DNA of 64,000 nucleotides. It comes from Saussurea involucrata. Lineage: Eukaryota; Streptophyta; Magnoliopsida; Asterales; Asteraceae. Shown piece after piece: positions 39,807-53,500 of this stretch. Both the position numbers and the translations under genes were made by a program. Numbering within the stretch: the stretch's first letter is position 1; each line of letters opens with the position of its first letter. The notes beneath the pieces are model-generated. The model did no database searches, was not told where the DNA came from, and saw only the letters and a list, made by a program, of their open reading frames with translations. The stretch is taken from NCBI GenBank assembly GCA_033807775.1, contig CM066327.1, forward strand, positions 95,130,295-95,194,294. The letters are read 5' to 3'.

Positions 39807-42800
39807 GTCTCCCCTTGTTAGAAGAATTTCGTCCCGAAATTCGTTGATTGCTATTCCCCGCCTGGCCCTTTGTAAATAGGTGAGGGTACTTACGTTTCAT
39901 GTAATATTCTCGTTCACATGTATACTCAGGTCCATGCCTCGAATTCCAACGAACTTTTAAGATCGGGATCTTACTACGCCTTGTTCGTTTGACTTCTTGA
40001 TCGAGGATTTCAATTGGTTCTTCTATGAAGTGTAATTGCTCGTTGACCTGAATATCCTCTAGGGGTAGAACCAATGATTCGTCACTTAGGCATTTCTTAA
40101 GGTTTGACACATGGAACGTATCGTGGATGGCACTTAGCTTTTGCGGTAAATTGAGTTTATATGCTACAGGACCAATCCGTTCAATTATTTCAAACGGGCC
40201 AACATATCTCGGACTCAACTTGCCTCTTTTTCCGAAGCGTACTAATCCTTTCCAAGGCGATACTTTTAGAAGCACTTTATCACCCACTTGGAATTCTAAT
40301 GGCTTCCTGCGGTTATCAGCATAACTCTTCTGACGATCTCTTGCGGCCTTAAGTCTATCCTTGATAACTGAGATCTTGTCAGTAGTCTCTTGGATGATTT
40401 CGGGCCTAGTCAACTGTCTGTCGCCAATTTCCAACCAACTAAGTGGGGATCTACACTTGCGTCCATATAAGGATTCATACGGTGCACACTGAATGCTGGT
40501 ATGATAGCTGTTGTTGTAGGAGAACTCCACTAATGGTAGGTGAGTATCCCAACTTCCACCAAAATCTATCACACATGCACGTAGCATATCCTCTAGCGTC
40601 TGTATAGTTCTTTCTGACTGACTGTCCGTTTGAGGATGGTAGGAAGTGCTCAAGTCTAAACGCGTATCCAACGATTTCTGGAGTGATCGCCAGAATCGTG
40701 ACGTAAAACGACTATCTCTATCCGAGATGATGGAAATAGGAACTCCATGATGCATAACGATTTCATTGACGTAAATTTGTGCAAGCCTTTCCATCTTGTA
40801 GTCTTCCTGAATAGGAAGAAAATGCGCAGATTTCGTAAGTCGGTCCACTATAACCCAGATTGCGTCGTGCCCCTTCCTGGTCCTGGGTAGCTTAGTTACG
40901 AAATCCATAGCTATTTGCTCCCATTTCCATTGGGGAATCTTGGGTTTTTGTAATAGCCCAGATGGTTTCTGATGTTCGGCCTTTACTTTTGCACAATTTG
41001 AGCACTGATTTATGTACAAAGTGATGTCTTTCTTCATTCTCGGCCACCAGTAGTATTCCTTTGGGTCTTTGTACATCTTGTCGGCTCCTGGGTGAATCGA
41101 ATATCTTGATTTATGGGCTTCATCCAAAATTGTTGATCTTAGGTTATTAACCTTTGGTATCCAAACTCTGTCTTCAAAGTAACGTACCCCATCTGACTTT
41201 GTTTCAAATCTAAGTTCCCAGTGATGTAGGGTCTCGTCCTTCAGATTCTCTGCTTTCAATGCTTCTTCTTGAGCTTCAAGAATTTGTGTCTTTAGACTCG
41301 TCTGAATGAACGCACCCATTGCTCGTACCCTTGACGGTTTCACCCTTTCCTTCCTGCTTAGTGCGTCGGCTACCACATTAGCCTTGCCTGGATGGTACTT
41401 TATTTCACAGTCATAGTCACTAAGCAGTTAAACCCATCTTCTTTGCCTCATATTAAGCATTTTCTGGTCAAGAATATGTTGAAGGCTTTTATGACCGGTG
41501 TAGATGGTGCATTTCGTGCCGTAAAGATAATGTCTACAGATCTTAAGTGCGAACACTACGGCTCCTAACTCAAGGTTGTGAGTAGTATAGTTCTTCTCAT
41601 GAACCTTAAGTTGCCTTGAAGCATATGCAATGACCTTGTACTGTTGCATCAACACGTACCCCAAACCTTGGTGTGATGCATCGCAGTAGACTACGAAATT
41701 TTCCGCGCCTTCTGGCAACGCCAGAATTGGTGCATTACATAACCTATGCTTAAGTGTTTGAAATGCTTCTTCTTGTTTCTCTCCCCAAATAAACTTCTTA
41801 TCCTTTTGGGTTAGTGCCGTTAGCGGTTGCGCAATTTTTGAGAAATTCGCAATGAATCGCCGATAATAGCCTCCTAAACCGAGAAATTGATGAATTTCTG
41901 TCGAAGTCTTCGGGGCTTCCCACTTCTTGATGGCCTCAATTTTTTCCGGATCTACATGAATTCCCTTCTCATTAATCACGTGGCCAAGAAATTGTACCTC
42001 TCGAATCCAAAATTCGCATTTGGAGAACTTTGCATACAATTTCTGGTCTCTGAGCAATTCTAGTATCAACTTTAGATGTCGCTCATGATCCTCCTTGCTT
42101 TGCGAATAAATTAATATATCATCTATGAACACGATCACGAACTCGTCCAGGTACGGTCTACAAACCCTGTTCATTAAGTCCATGAAGACAGCTGGTGCGT
42201 TGGTTAGCCCGAAAGGCATAACCAGGAATTCGTAATGGCCGTATCGAGTCCTAAACGCCGTCTTGGGAACAACCTCTTCACGGACCCTCATTTGATGATA
42301 TCCAGATCGAAGATCAATTTTTGAAAAGTAGGTAGCACCTTGGAGTTGGTCGAACAGGTCGTCGATTCGGGGAAGAGGGTATCGGTTCTTGATGGTCAGC
42401 TTATTAAGTTCCCTGTAGTCGATGCACTTACGAAACGAACCATCTTTCTTTTTAACGAATAAAACTGGAGCTCCCCAGGGTGAAGAGCTGGGTCTGATGA
42501 ATCCTTTATTGAGTAGCTCCTTAAGTTGTTCTGACAACTCCTGCATTTCTGAAGGTGCTAACCGGTAAGGTTATTTCGCCACGGGTGCCGCTCCCGGAAT
42601 TAAGTCGATATGAAATTCAACTTGTCTTGGTGGGGGTAATCCAGGTAATTTATCTGGGAATACCTCGGGAAAATCTCGTACTACTGGGAAGTCTTGAATA
42701 TTCTTCTCTTTGATCTCCTTATCCACTACGTGTGTCAGAAACGCAACACAATCTTTCCGCAATTATTTTCGCATCTTCATACTCGACACTATTTTGAATT

Positions 42801-42996
42801 TCCTCCCCGAGCTTTCTCCCTATATTTCCAGTACTCTTCCTTCGGTTTGAGGTATCCGGACAATCTTTTCGGAGCAAACGATCTCAGCGCGATTCTTTGA
42901 TAACCAATCCATACCTACGACTATATCGAAGCTTCCTAATTTGATTGGAATTAAATCTATGCTAAAATCTTTTTCCGCCAGTTTTAGGGTACAGTT
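39807..42996 (-). pseudogene. D internal copy 1: protease end, RT, RNase H, integrase, chromodomain
   Basis: In coding order it holds the end of the protease region, RT (YPLPRIDDLFDQ, FIDDILIY), RNase H (YCDASHQGLGY), integrase (HPGADKMYKD, SDRDSRF, SERTIQT) and chromodomain-like end. Stops: TAA where relatives have Glu after RRWV (near 41428), TAA in MRK-LRKDC (near 42763) and a third TAA near 42570 unique to this copy. The normal stop is changed to CGA, so the frame runs through the hairpin (39824-39842) to the LTR. The first two stops are shared with copy 2. Confidence 0.9.
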
Positions 42997-43388
42997 TTAT
43001 GCTAATTAACATTGTGTAAGTATTTATGTTATGTAATTTTTATAAAAGCTTGATTTAAGTAGCTAAAACCTCTTTTATCTACTTAATTTTTTTGGTTTGG
43101 TTAAATAAAGTGTTAGGATTTAGAATTGGGTATATATATATAAACTACATATTTACTCCTCTTATTATTAATATTGTTAAAATTAAATGTTACAGTTCCA
43201 ATCGGCATTTTAAAGACAGCTTAAGCAGTTCCGTGCGGTAACAGGATTTTCTAAGCGTACTGTTGGAGTTCTTAGTATACTAAACCTTAGCCATCAAACT
43301 TAAGTCATAATAAGTTATTTCTACATGTTAAGACATGTATTAAGCTATTCAGTTGCTAACCTGAGTGGTTTGGTTGACGGGTGTCACA
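42997..43388 (-). repeat. Partial LTR between the two D internal copies
   Basis: This is 392 bp matching the last part of the D LTR as read on the plus strand (equivalent to about 39415-39806), ending GTGTCACA and followed by a second polypurine tract. The left junction joins ACAGTTTT to ATGCTAATTAAC, with a TTTT overlap shared by both parent sequences. Confidence 0.92.
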
Positions 43389-46300
43389 GTCTCCCCTTGT
43401 TAAAAGAATTTCGTCCCGAAATTCGTTGATTGCTATTCCCCGCATGGCCCTTTGTAAATAGGTGAGGGTACTTACGTTTCATGTAATATTCTCGTTCACA
43501 TGTATACTCAGGTCCATGCCTCGAATTCCAACGAACTTTTAAGATCGGGATCTTACTACGCCTTGTTCGTTTGACTTCTTGATCGAGGATTTCAATTGGT
43601 TCTTCTATGAAGTGTAATTGCTCGTTGACCTGAATATCCTCTAGGGGTAGAACCAATGATTCGTCACTTAGGCATTTCTTAAGGTTTGACACATGGAACG
43701 TATCGTGGATGGCACTTAGCTTTTGCGGTAAATTGAGTTTATATGCTACAGGACCAATCCGTTCAATTATTTCAAACGGGCCAACATATCTCGGACTCAA
43801 CTTGCCTCTTTTTCCGAAGCGTACTAATCCTTTCCAAGGCGATACTTTTAGAAGCACTTTATCACCCACTTGGAATTCTAATGGCTTCCTGCGGTTATCA
43901 GCATAACTCTTCTGACGATCTCTTGCGGCCTTAAGTCTATCCTTGATAACTGAGATCTTGTCAGTAGTCTCTTGAATGATTTCGGGCCTAGTCAACTGTC
44001 TGTCGCCAATTTCCAACCAACTAAGTGGGGATCTACACTTGCGTCCATATAAGGCTTCATACGGTGCACACTGAATGCTGGTATGATAGCTGTTGTTGTA
44101 GGAGAACTCCACTAATGGTAGGTGAGTATCCCAACTTCCACCAAAATCTATCACACATGCACGTAGCATATCCTCTAGCGTCTGTATAGTTCTTTCTGAC
44201 TGACCGTCCGTTTGAGGATGGTAGGAAGTGCTCAAGTCTAAACGCGTATCCAACGATTTCTGGAGTGATCGCCAGAATCGTGACGTAAAACGACTATCTC
44301 TATCCGAGATGATGGAAATAGGAACTCCATGATGCATAACGATTTCATTGACGTAAATTTGTGCAAGCCTTTCCATCTTGTAGTCTTCCTGAATAGGAAG
44401 AAAATGCGCAGATTTCGTAAGTCGGTCCACTATAACCCAGATTGCGTCGTGCCCCTTCCTGGTCCTGGGTAGCTTAGTTACGAAATCCATAGCTATTTGC
44501 TCCCATTTCCATTGGGGAATCTTGGGTTTTTGTAATAGCCCAGATGGTTTCTGATGTTCGGCCTTAACTTTTGCACAATTTGAGCACTGATTTATGTACA
44601 AAGTGATGTCTTTCTTCATTCTCGGCCACCAGTAGTATTCCTTTCGGTCTTTGTACATCTTGTCGGCTCCTGGGTGAATCGAATATCTTGATTTATGGGC
44701 TTCATCCAAAATTGTTGATCGTAGGTTATTAACCTTTGGTATCCAAACTCTGTCTTCAAAGTAACGTACCCCATCTGACTTTGTTTCAAATCTAAGTTCC
44801 CAGTGATGTAGGGTCTCATCCTTTAGATTCTCTGCTTTCAATGCTTCTTCTTGAGCTTCAAGAATTTGTGTCTTTAGACTCGTCTGAATGAACGCACCCA
44901 TTGCTCGTACCCTTGACGGTTTCACCCTTTCCTTCCTGCTTAGTGCGTCGGCTACCACATTAGCCTTGCCTGGATGGTACTTTATTTCACAGTCATAGTC
45001 ACTAAGCAGTTAAACCCATCTTCTTTGCCTCATATTAAGCATTTTCTGGTCAAGGATATGTTGAAGGCTTTTATGACCGGTGTAGATGGTGCATTTCGTG
45101 CCGTAAAGATAATGTCTACAGATCTTAAGTGCGAACACTACGGCTCCTAACTCAAGGTCGTGAGTAGTATAGTTCTTCTCATGAACCTTAAGTTGCCTTG
45201 AAGCATATGCAATGACCTTGTACTGTTGCATCAACACGTACCCCAAACCTTGGTGTGATGCATCGCAGTAGACTACGAAATTTTCCGCGCCTTCTGGCAA
45301 CGCCAGAATTGGTGCATTACATAACCTATGCTTAAGTGTTTGAAATGCTTCTTCTTGTTTCTCTCCCCAAATAAACTTCTTATCCTTTTGGGTTAGTGCC
45401 GTTAGCGGTTGCGCAATTTTTGAGAAATTCGCAATGAATCGCCGATAATAGCCTCCTAAACCGAGAAATTGATGAATTTCTGTCGAAGTCTTCGGGGCTT
45501 CCCACTTCTCGATGGCCTCAATTTTTTCCGGATCTACATGAATTCCCTTCTCATTAATCACGTGGCCAAGAAATTGTACCTCTCGAATCCAAAATTCGCA
45601 TTTGGAGAACTTTGCATACAATTTCTGGTCTCTGAGCAATTCTAGTATCAACTTTAGATGTCGCTCATGATCCTCCTTGCTTTGCGAGTAAATTAATATA
45701 TCATCTATGAACACGATCACGAACTCGTCCAGGTACGGTCTACAAACCCTGTTCATTAAGTCCATGAAGACAGCTGGTGCGTTGGTTAGCCCGAAAGGCA
45801 TAACCAGGAATTCGTAATGGCCGTATCGAGTCCTAAACGCCGTCTTGGGAACAACCTCTTCACGGACCCTCATTTGATGACATCCAGATCGAAGATCAAT
45901 TTTTGAAAAGTAGGTAGCACCTTGGAGTTGGTCGAACAGGTCGTCGATTCGGGGAAGAGGGTATCGGTTCTTGATGGTCAGCTTATTAAGTTCCCTGTAG
46001 TCGATGCACATACGAAACGAACCATCTTTCTTTTTAACGAATAAAACTGGAGCTCCCCAGGGTGAAGAGCTGGGTCTGATGAATCCTTTATTGAGTAGCT
46101 CCTTAAGTTGTTCTGACAACTCCTGCATTTCTGAAGGTGCTAACCGGTAAGGTGATTTCGCCACGGGTGTCGCTCCCGGAATTAAGTCGATATGAAATTC
46201 AACTTGTCTTGGTGGGGGTAATCCAGGTAATTCATCTGGGAATACCTCGGGAAAATCTCGTACTACTGGGAAGTCTTGAATATTCTTCTCTTTGATCTCC

Positions 46301-46720
46301 TTATCCACTACGTGTGTCAGAAACGCAACACAATCTTTCCGCAATTATTTTCGCATCTTCATACTCGACACTATTTTGAATTTCCTCCCCGAGCTTTCTC
46401 CCTGTATTTCCAGTACTCTTCCTTCGGTTTGAGGTATCCGGACAATCTTTTCGGAGCAAACGATCTCAGCGCGATTCTTTGATAACCAATCCATACCTAC
46501 GACTATATCGAAGCTTCCTAATTTGATTGGAATTAAATCTATGCTAAAATCTTTTTCCGCCAGTTTTAGGGTACAGTTTTTAATTACATCTCTGGCCCTA
46601 ACTTCCTGTCCATTAGCAAATTCAATAACGTAGACCTCTTTCAACTTTTGGGGTTTCAAGTTAATTTTTGGCCTAAACTCTAGTGATACAAAGCTTCTAT
46701 CCGCTCCAGAATCAAATAGT
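43389..46720 (-). pseudogene. D internal copy 2: protease to chromodomain
   Basis: This is a second copy of the pol region, nearly identical to copy 1, including the shared stops near 45010 and 46345. It extends further 5' than copy 1, to the protease active site (46660-46720, SGADRSF), then stops at a deletion that has removed gag. A Tyr to Cys change occurs in the RT motif RSGYHQ. The pol-stop hairpin is at 43406-43424. Confidence 0.9.
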
Positions 46721-47438
46721 GCTGATGCATAGTTCTAAGGCATAGTTTCAAACAGGAATTTGGTCATATTTTTGACACAAGTTCTACTCAACTAGGTGAT
46801 GAATATCATATGGTATGTCTACAACTAATCATTCGAGCATATAAATATAGTAACATATAGTAACTTCATAATCATGGATTTCAAAACACTTGGTTCAAAC
46901 AAACACGGTTCAACCATCACATAGGTTCAATAAACAACAAAATGTTTTCTCTAAAAGATACCTAGTACTTAGAGTCCTAATAGTCAGCTACATGCCACCA
47001 AAATAAGTTTCCAACTTTAATCATCGAAAGTAGTCAAAAAGTTCTTTCACTAACGCCACTTTCTTGGAACCATTTCTTCACAACTATCCCTAATGCATAG
47101 TTACTAAGCGTGCTATTGTAAGTGCCTAGGATATGCAATGTTTATGTATGCACACACAATTATTATGCTCCCGTGTTTTGGTAGAAAATTTATTTTTAAG
47201 CACACTTCCAATATAATTAATCCAAGTCCCCCATTATTCATACCTAAATTAAACATAGGTGATCAGACTTTGTTTAATTGAGGTATAATAATGTGACACT
47301 CAACTTTGTTATATTAGTAATATGCTTCAGATTTTGAAAACCGTTTTGATTTTTTTTTTTTTTAACTATTGGGTTATAGTTCGTGGTTTCCATAAGAAAA
47401 CCGGCATTCTCTATAACCTTAGGCTCTGATACCAAATC
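46721..47438 (-). other. D leader and primer site, gag deleted
   Basis: This is AT-rich non-coding DNA between the protease remnant and the 5' LTR. The part near 47160-47380, with a T run at 47350-47364, resembles the B leader in inverse orientation. The primer site (minus TGGTATCAGAGCC) is at 47422-47434. No gag-like reading frame remains. Confidence 0.8.
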
Positions 47439-50400
47439 TGTCACACCCCGCTAAAGCGGAAACACGAGGTATAACAGTGTAGGGTTTCATTTCAAAGGTA
47501 ACAGACAACACCAACCACAAGTTTAATACAATAGTATGAAATATTACAATACAACGTCTTCAACCAAAAAAATTCCAAAAAGAAAACGACGGATACAAAA
47601 ATTAATAATAGAAATTTTTTTAGTTTCTTGATGTTGATGTCATCAACCAAAATACACCCTACGTGCCTTCACTTACTTCTTATTCCCTGAAAAGCATGTT
47701 TAAAACGAAAAGGTCAACTACAAAGAGTTGGTGAGTTCACAGGTTTTTCATATCCAAACAGTTTTCAACCAAAGATTATTTTCGTGAGCTTTTGTCACGA
47801 CAAGCTTTAAATTTAAATCTTATGAGTACACATTACAATAAATGACTTTCGCAAGATATATGATTGTTGAGCCACTACTAAGCCTCCGACAACTTACGCC
47901 CCGCGGACTACCTCAGAGGTGGTATGATGGCCACATGAGTAGAACATTATTACCAGTTAAAGTGCACCCCTACTCGTCAGTTTAAGGTGGGTTTGTCAAA
48001 CCAAATAGCGCTATCCACAAATATCACCGGCTCGTTATGAGTTAATAAGTAGTGTACCTATTGGGGACTTAACATTTTTATTATCACTCAACATATCTTT
48101 GTCACTTATGTAAAGTTGTACATTCATTTGTACTCATTTCTTAAATCACAAATATCCATAATTTTACTATCATGAATTATTTAGCATTTTAAAATCATAA
48201 CATGCTTTTCACCCCAAACATTTAAACAAGTAAAAAGGGGCTGCGAAAACTCACAATGTTCCGCAAGGATGTCCAAGGGTTGCCGCACGGATGCACAGTT
48301 TCTCGATTCTAGGTCCTTCCTAAGGAAGTGAAACACATTATCAGTTTCGGTCTAACTCTTATGGCTAAAGCATTGCTTAGCCCATCATGTATTATAAAAT
48401 GCCTTGGTATTAGTTACTAGGTTCAAGTATTATTTTGCATTGTCGTTTATATGTTATTTATTGGTTTTTAAAAAAAGATTTGTAGGATTTTATTGTTACA
48501 TAATTAAATTTATATGTTATACATAGTATTTAATCCTTTGTACCATGTTTTATAGTTCCTTACTTACCTTGTGTTTTAATCCAAGTTAAAATTCTTATAA
48601 ATTTCTTACTTATTAATGCATCATTTATACATTCATATACATGTATATGTTGTTTTAATTTGGTGTTTTTAACAAATTCTACAATTTATATGCTTTTTAA
48701 TTTTTAATATTCCTAAAACCTCTTTTCCTTGAATTAGAGCTTTTACTTTTCTGCTGGCAGAAATTTTAGGTCCACAAATGGTCATAATTAAGTATTTTCT
48801 GGAATAGTTTACTTAACCAAATTTTTATATATATTATTTTAAGGTCTTAGGGAACTTTTGACATAGATATCATGATTTTTAGAGGTGGTTAGCTATTTTA
48901 ATCATTACACTTAAGTTTAAGTGTCACAGTTACCAAAACAGTCTGCACCATCTTTTTGTCAAGTCCATTTGGAGGGTCAAATCTCAACATTTTTCAGTGA
49001 TTCAAATTGGGTTTTAAACTTAACTCATAAAAGTATCTTCCAGAAAAATTTCATCATTTTTAGTTACACATTGAGGGAGATATGACGATTTTAAGTTAGG
49101 TCTTCCATTCTGCCAGATTCTGATTTCTTGCACACCAGTCTTGGTTTGAGTGTTTGAGACCCAAATCTTAATATTTTTGAGTGAAACCAATTTTGTTCGA
49201 TTCATAACTCATTAAAGAAATTTCCAGAAGAAAAATCAAGAATTTTAAGTGGAATATAAAGAGACTTATAACTGATTAAAGTAGAGAAATTTCTCTGTCA
49301 TATTTTCTTTGCACACTTAATTTCATATGAGTAGTTGAAGGGTCAAATCTTCGAGTTTTTACATGAAACCACTTGGGTTTAAAACATAACACAATAAACA
49401 AAGTTCCAGAAAAAGATTCATATCATTTGGTTAAGTATATTTCGAGATATGGTCGGATGAAATGCATGCAAGTAATCTGCCAGAAACTAAAAATGCTATT
49501 TCATGAAAAATGAGTGTTTTTAGTTCTTTATTTTCACTCATATGATTTTCTTTGATTTGAAAACTTATTTACCATTACTTTATCATATATTTTTAGGTAA
49601 AAATCATCCTTTAACTTGTATGAACACATGCATGAACTCACACATCTCAGATTATAGCAAAATCCATATGCATGTAGTCAAAACTTCACGTTCTTGAGTT
49701 CTAGATGTATGGATTTTGGATGGTCACCATTTGTTCGACATATAATATGTCATTGGTGATTAACCTTCCATTAAAAAGGTCCCTTAGGGTCCTTTTTCCA
49801 GAAACTCAAGAGCAATGCAAATAAGTTAAGAAAAAAAGATGAAGAAATTTACAAGAAAAGGAAGAAAATGAAGGAGAGTACAAGAGGGATGAGTTTTACT
49901 CATCCTAGGGATGATTTTACCTTCAAGGATCTTCAAGGATGGACTCTAGTGATGTTCTTGGGGCTGAATTCGGCCAAGACTAGGAGGGAAGGGAGAGAAG
50001 AGAGAGGATTTGAATATAGAGAGAGAGTGAGGTGTAGGAAGTGAAGGGTTTTCTTGAAAATCAAGAAAATTAATACTTGGGTATTATGGGCAATAAAGAG
50101 GGCCGAATTTTTGGGCAAAATCTGCATTTTTTATTTAGTTTTTTTTAAATGCTAATTAACATTGTGTAAGTATTTATGTTATGTAATTTTTATAAAAGCT
50201 TGATTTAAGTAGCTAAAACCTCTTTTATCTACTTAATTTTTTTGGTTTGGTTAAATAAAGTGTTAGGATTTAGAATTGGGTATATATATATAAACTACAT
50301 ATTTACTCCTCTTATTATTAATATTGTTAAAATTAAATGTTACAGTTCCAATCGGCATTTTAAAGACAGCTTAAGCAGTTCCGTGCGGTAACAGGATTTT

Positions 50401-50538
50401 CTAAGCGTACTGTTGGAGTTCTTAGTATACTAAACCTTAGCCATCAAACTTAAGTCATAATAAGTTATTTCTACATGTTAAGACATGTATTAAGCTATTC
50501 AGTTGCTAACCTGAGTGGTTTGGTTGACGGGTGTCACA
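47439..50538 (-). mobile_element. D 5' LTR
   Basis: This is a 3,100-bp LTR without fragment K. It starts TGTCACACCCC next to the primer site and ends GGGTGTCACA before TSD CATCT. It serves as the reference for the K insertion in the other LTR. Confidence 0.95.
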
Positions 50539-53500
50539 CATCTGTCTCCTATGCAACTAATAGCAGAGGAAGAAGTGGCAAAAGAAGTAGAGGAACCAAC
50601 AGAAGGAGTAGCAGAAGAACAAACCCAAGAATCCCCTCTGCAATCCCCCAATCCCCTCAACTATGCACATCACAGGAATTTCTCTGACTTCATCCAAAAC
50701 CCAGAATTCGCCCATACTCTAAACACTGCTGGATGGACTGCAGAACCCCTCTCCTATGGGTCCACAGAAGAACCTGACTTCAGAATCTCTTCTGACTTAG
50801 AAGATGATGACCAAACTCCTAAGGATCATCAGGTTGAGACACCGGAAGTGCTATAGAACCCCTTCACCCAATCCGGATTTGATGCACAAAGGGCAAGTCC
50901 AAAGGAACAAATAGCTGCAGAAGGCCATAACATGGATACCATGTTAGAAAATCCAACAGAGGAGGTGATTGAAACGAGGGAGACAAGGATAGAGGTCTCA
51001 GAGATAGATTCAGATGAAGAAGAAGCTGACCAAATACGAAAAGGCCTCTATCATCCACATGTCATGCAATTATACGGCTCTCATCCTATGTACGACTCCC
51101 TAGGTTCAAGGGGTGAAGATGTAACAGAAGGGGGGAAAAGGGCAGAAGTGGTCGCAACAGAGGTTGAGACCATCGATGGAGAATAAGTGATTGGATGCTT
51201 CACAGAAGCAGAAGCAAGAAAAGATGCCTTGATTAATAGAGGCACACAACCAAAACCAACTCCCAGTGCAACCCACACTTCTATTGCCGCCAGTCTAGTG
51301 GCAGAGGGCAATATTGAAAAAGAGCAGCACGACTCGACCCCAACCCAAACCATCCGGACAGAGGAAACTCTTTCATCCTCTGTACCAATAATAACCGGGG
51401 AAACCATCATTCCAGGGGAATCCTCTCTTAAGGATTCATCCTTAGTTCGTGATCTATTGCCCCAGATCACACCCGACATCCTTCCAGAGGAATTTGTTTC
51501 CTCTGCCACACGCACACAACTAGGTCCAAACACCTCTTCAGAGGAGATTAGAGTGCACAAAGACGGAGAGACTCTAGACAAGTCTCCGAGTCAACAGAAG
51601 AATAATCTAGTACCCACCTCTGGAGTGGATCTAGACAATGTACTTCACAGAACTTCTGTAGAGTCTGAGGCACTAGTTGCTTCTGCTCGAGCATCAGAAG
51701 GAAATCCTTCCGCCCCTAACATCCAAATAAGGGCGAAAGAAGGTGTCTCAGAAACAAAGACTCACTCTGGGGACGAATGTGTTCCCTCAGAGGTTACAAC
51801 GAGTTCACATGTATCAAGGGATGAGTTCCAAACCCTTGTCACCTATGTGAACCAAACAATGAAAGAGTTGCAAAGCTCTTTCAAATCTTTTGCAGATACT
51901 ACATCCAGGGCAATCCTTGATCTGAACACCAAAATGGACACCTTATCCACAGAGGTGCAAAACGCCATAACCCAGATGAAGTCCTCTGCAACACACACTA
52001 CTACTACCACTGCCACCTCTGCAGCAGCTGAATTCGGAAAAGCTGCCACCACTGCCTTCAAAGACTCTGTCAAGCACTTCCTTCTGCAACTAAAAGACCA
52101 ATCTTCAAAATCTAAGGGTCTTGCACCTGAAGACCTAAAGAAGGCCTTAGAAAAAGTTCAAGAGTAAACTACAAAAAACACTCAAGCCATGAAGCCTTCT
52201 GACTACATGACAAGAGCTTAAGTGACAGAACTCGGCCAAGGTATACTTGATCAGATGACCGAATTGATCAAAGATTTCACTGTTGCCAACGCACACTACG
52301 TCAAAGAGTTTCAAGCAAGTGTCGGCAGAATGCGCTTCAACACACAATCAGATGTTGAAACACTGCTTGGCCTCTGTGATGACTTGTGCGCAAAAATGAT
52401 TGCTGCAGGGGCTGTTCCACCAAAGAAACCAGATACAACATGCAGGACAGAGGGTACGACAGATAAACATCAGGATGACTCTGATGATGACCATCATGGT
52501 CCATCAGATCATCCTGAGGGGGAGAATAGAGGGGAGAAACAAAGTGAAAAAGCTGCGAGCAGAGGTCTACCAGCTCCACCAATTGTTGTAGAACCAATCA
52601 ACCAAGCACCCCCATCTCAAACCCAACAAAGAACACAACTGTCCACAGAGGCAACACCCACCTCTGTGGAAATAATCTCTGAAGAAACCCAAATACCAGA
52701 AACAATCCAGGTTCAAAAACAGAAGACCACAGAGGCAACACCCACCTCTGTGGAAACTCCTTCTGTATTTGGAAAAGATGTCCAAAACCAAGAAGAAGTC
52801 CACCTTCTGACATCCTCCGAAGATGAACTACCTTCCCCAACACCCAAAACCAACCCAAAAACCAACACCATTGCTCACAAAATAAAATATCTGAGCAAAA
52901 CAACTGAAACCTCTCCAACCGAACCCAAACCCAAATCACCGATCAAGCCCTCTGAAACACAAGTGTCAGAACTAACAGAGGCAATCCCCAAACCAACAGA
53001 AACATTAACTACAAAGCCCTCTGAGACTCAAGAGTCAAATCCTACAGAGGCAACCCCATCTCAACCATCAAAACAGCCGAAGGCAAAAGACAAGGGAAAA
53101 GGAATTGTCACAGAGGAACCGCAAAAGAAAAAGCCCAAGCATCAACCTTCAACAGAAAAATTGATGAAGAGCTCTTTCGATGCGTATAAAACACCAAACC
53201 CTGAAGAAGAAGACTGGGCTTTCGGCACTAAACCTCTGTCAGATATTCCTGTTCTAGATCCAAAGATAAAACCGTCATAGGATCGAGTGGCACAAGTCAT
53301 GAACCAAATGGATGCTCTGCGCAGAACCTTACCTCAACCACCACCACCACAAATGGAAGAAGTGGTATACAGGTACCTCTACAGCAGAATGGGCATAATG
53401 GTTCAATCAGAACCAACCATTCAAGACCCTGACTTCCGTGCTGACCTCGAAAACCTCTTCACCAGAATAAAACCCAAGCCTAAACATGAAGTCTTCTCAA

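Larger units (their letters stand above)
35881..50538 (-). mobile_element. Element D: Gypsy chromovirus with duplicated pol and no gag
   Basis: This is a minus-strand element, TSDs CATCT at 35876-35880 and 50539-50543. LTRs start TGTCACACCCC in plus-strand reading. The internal region holds two copies of protease-RT-integrase at an exact 3,582-bp period, separated by a partial LTR. Gag and any upstream ORF are deleted. The LTR end CCGCTTTAGCGGGGTGTGAC is shared with B, so D and B are relatives. It is non-autonomous. Confidence 0.95.
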
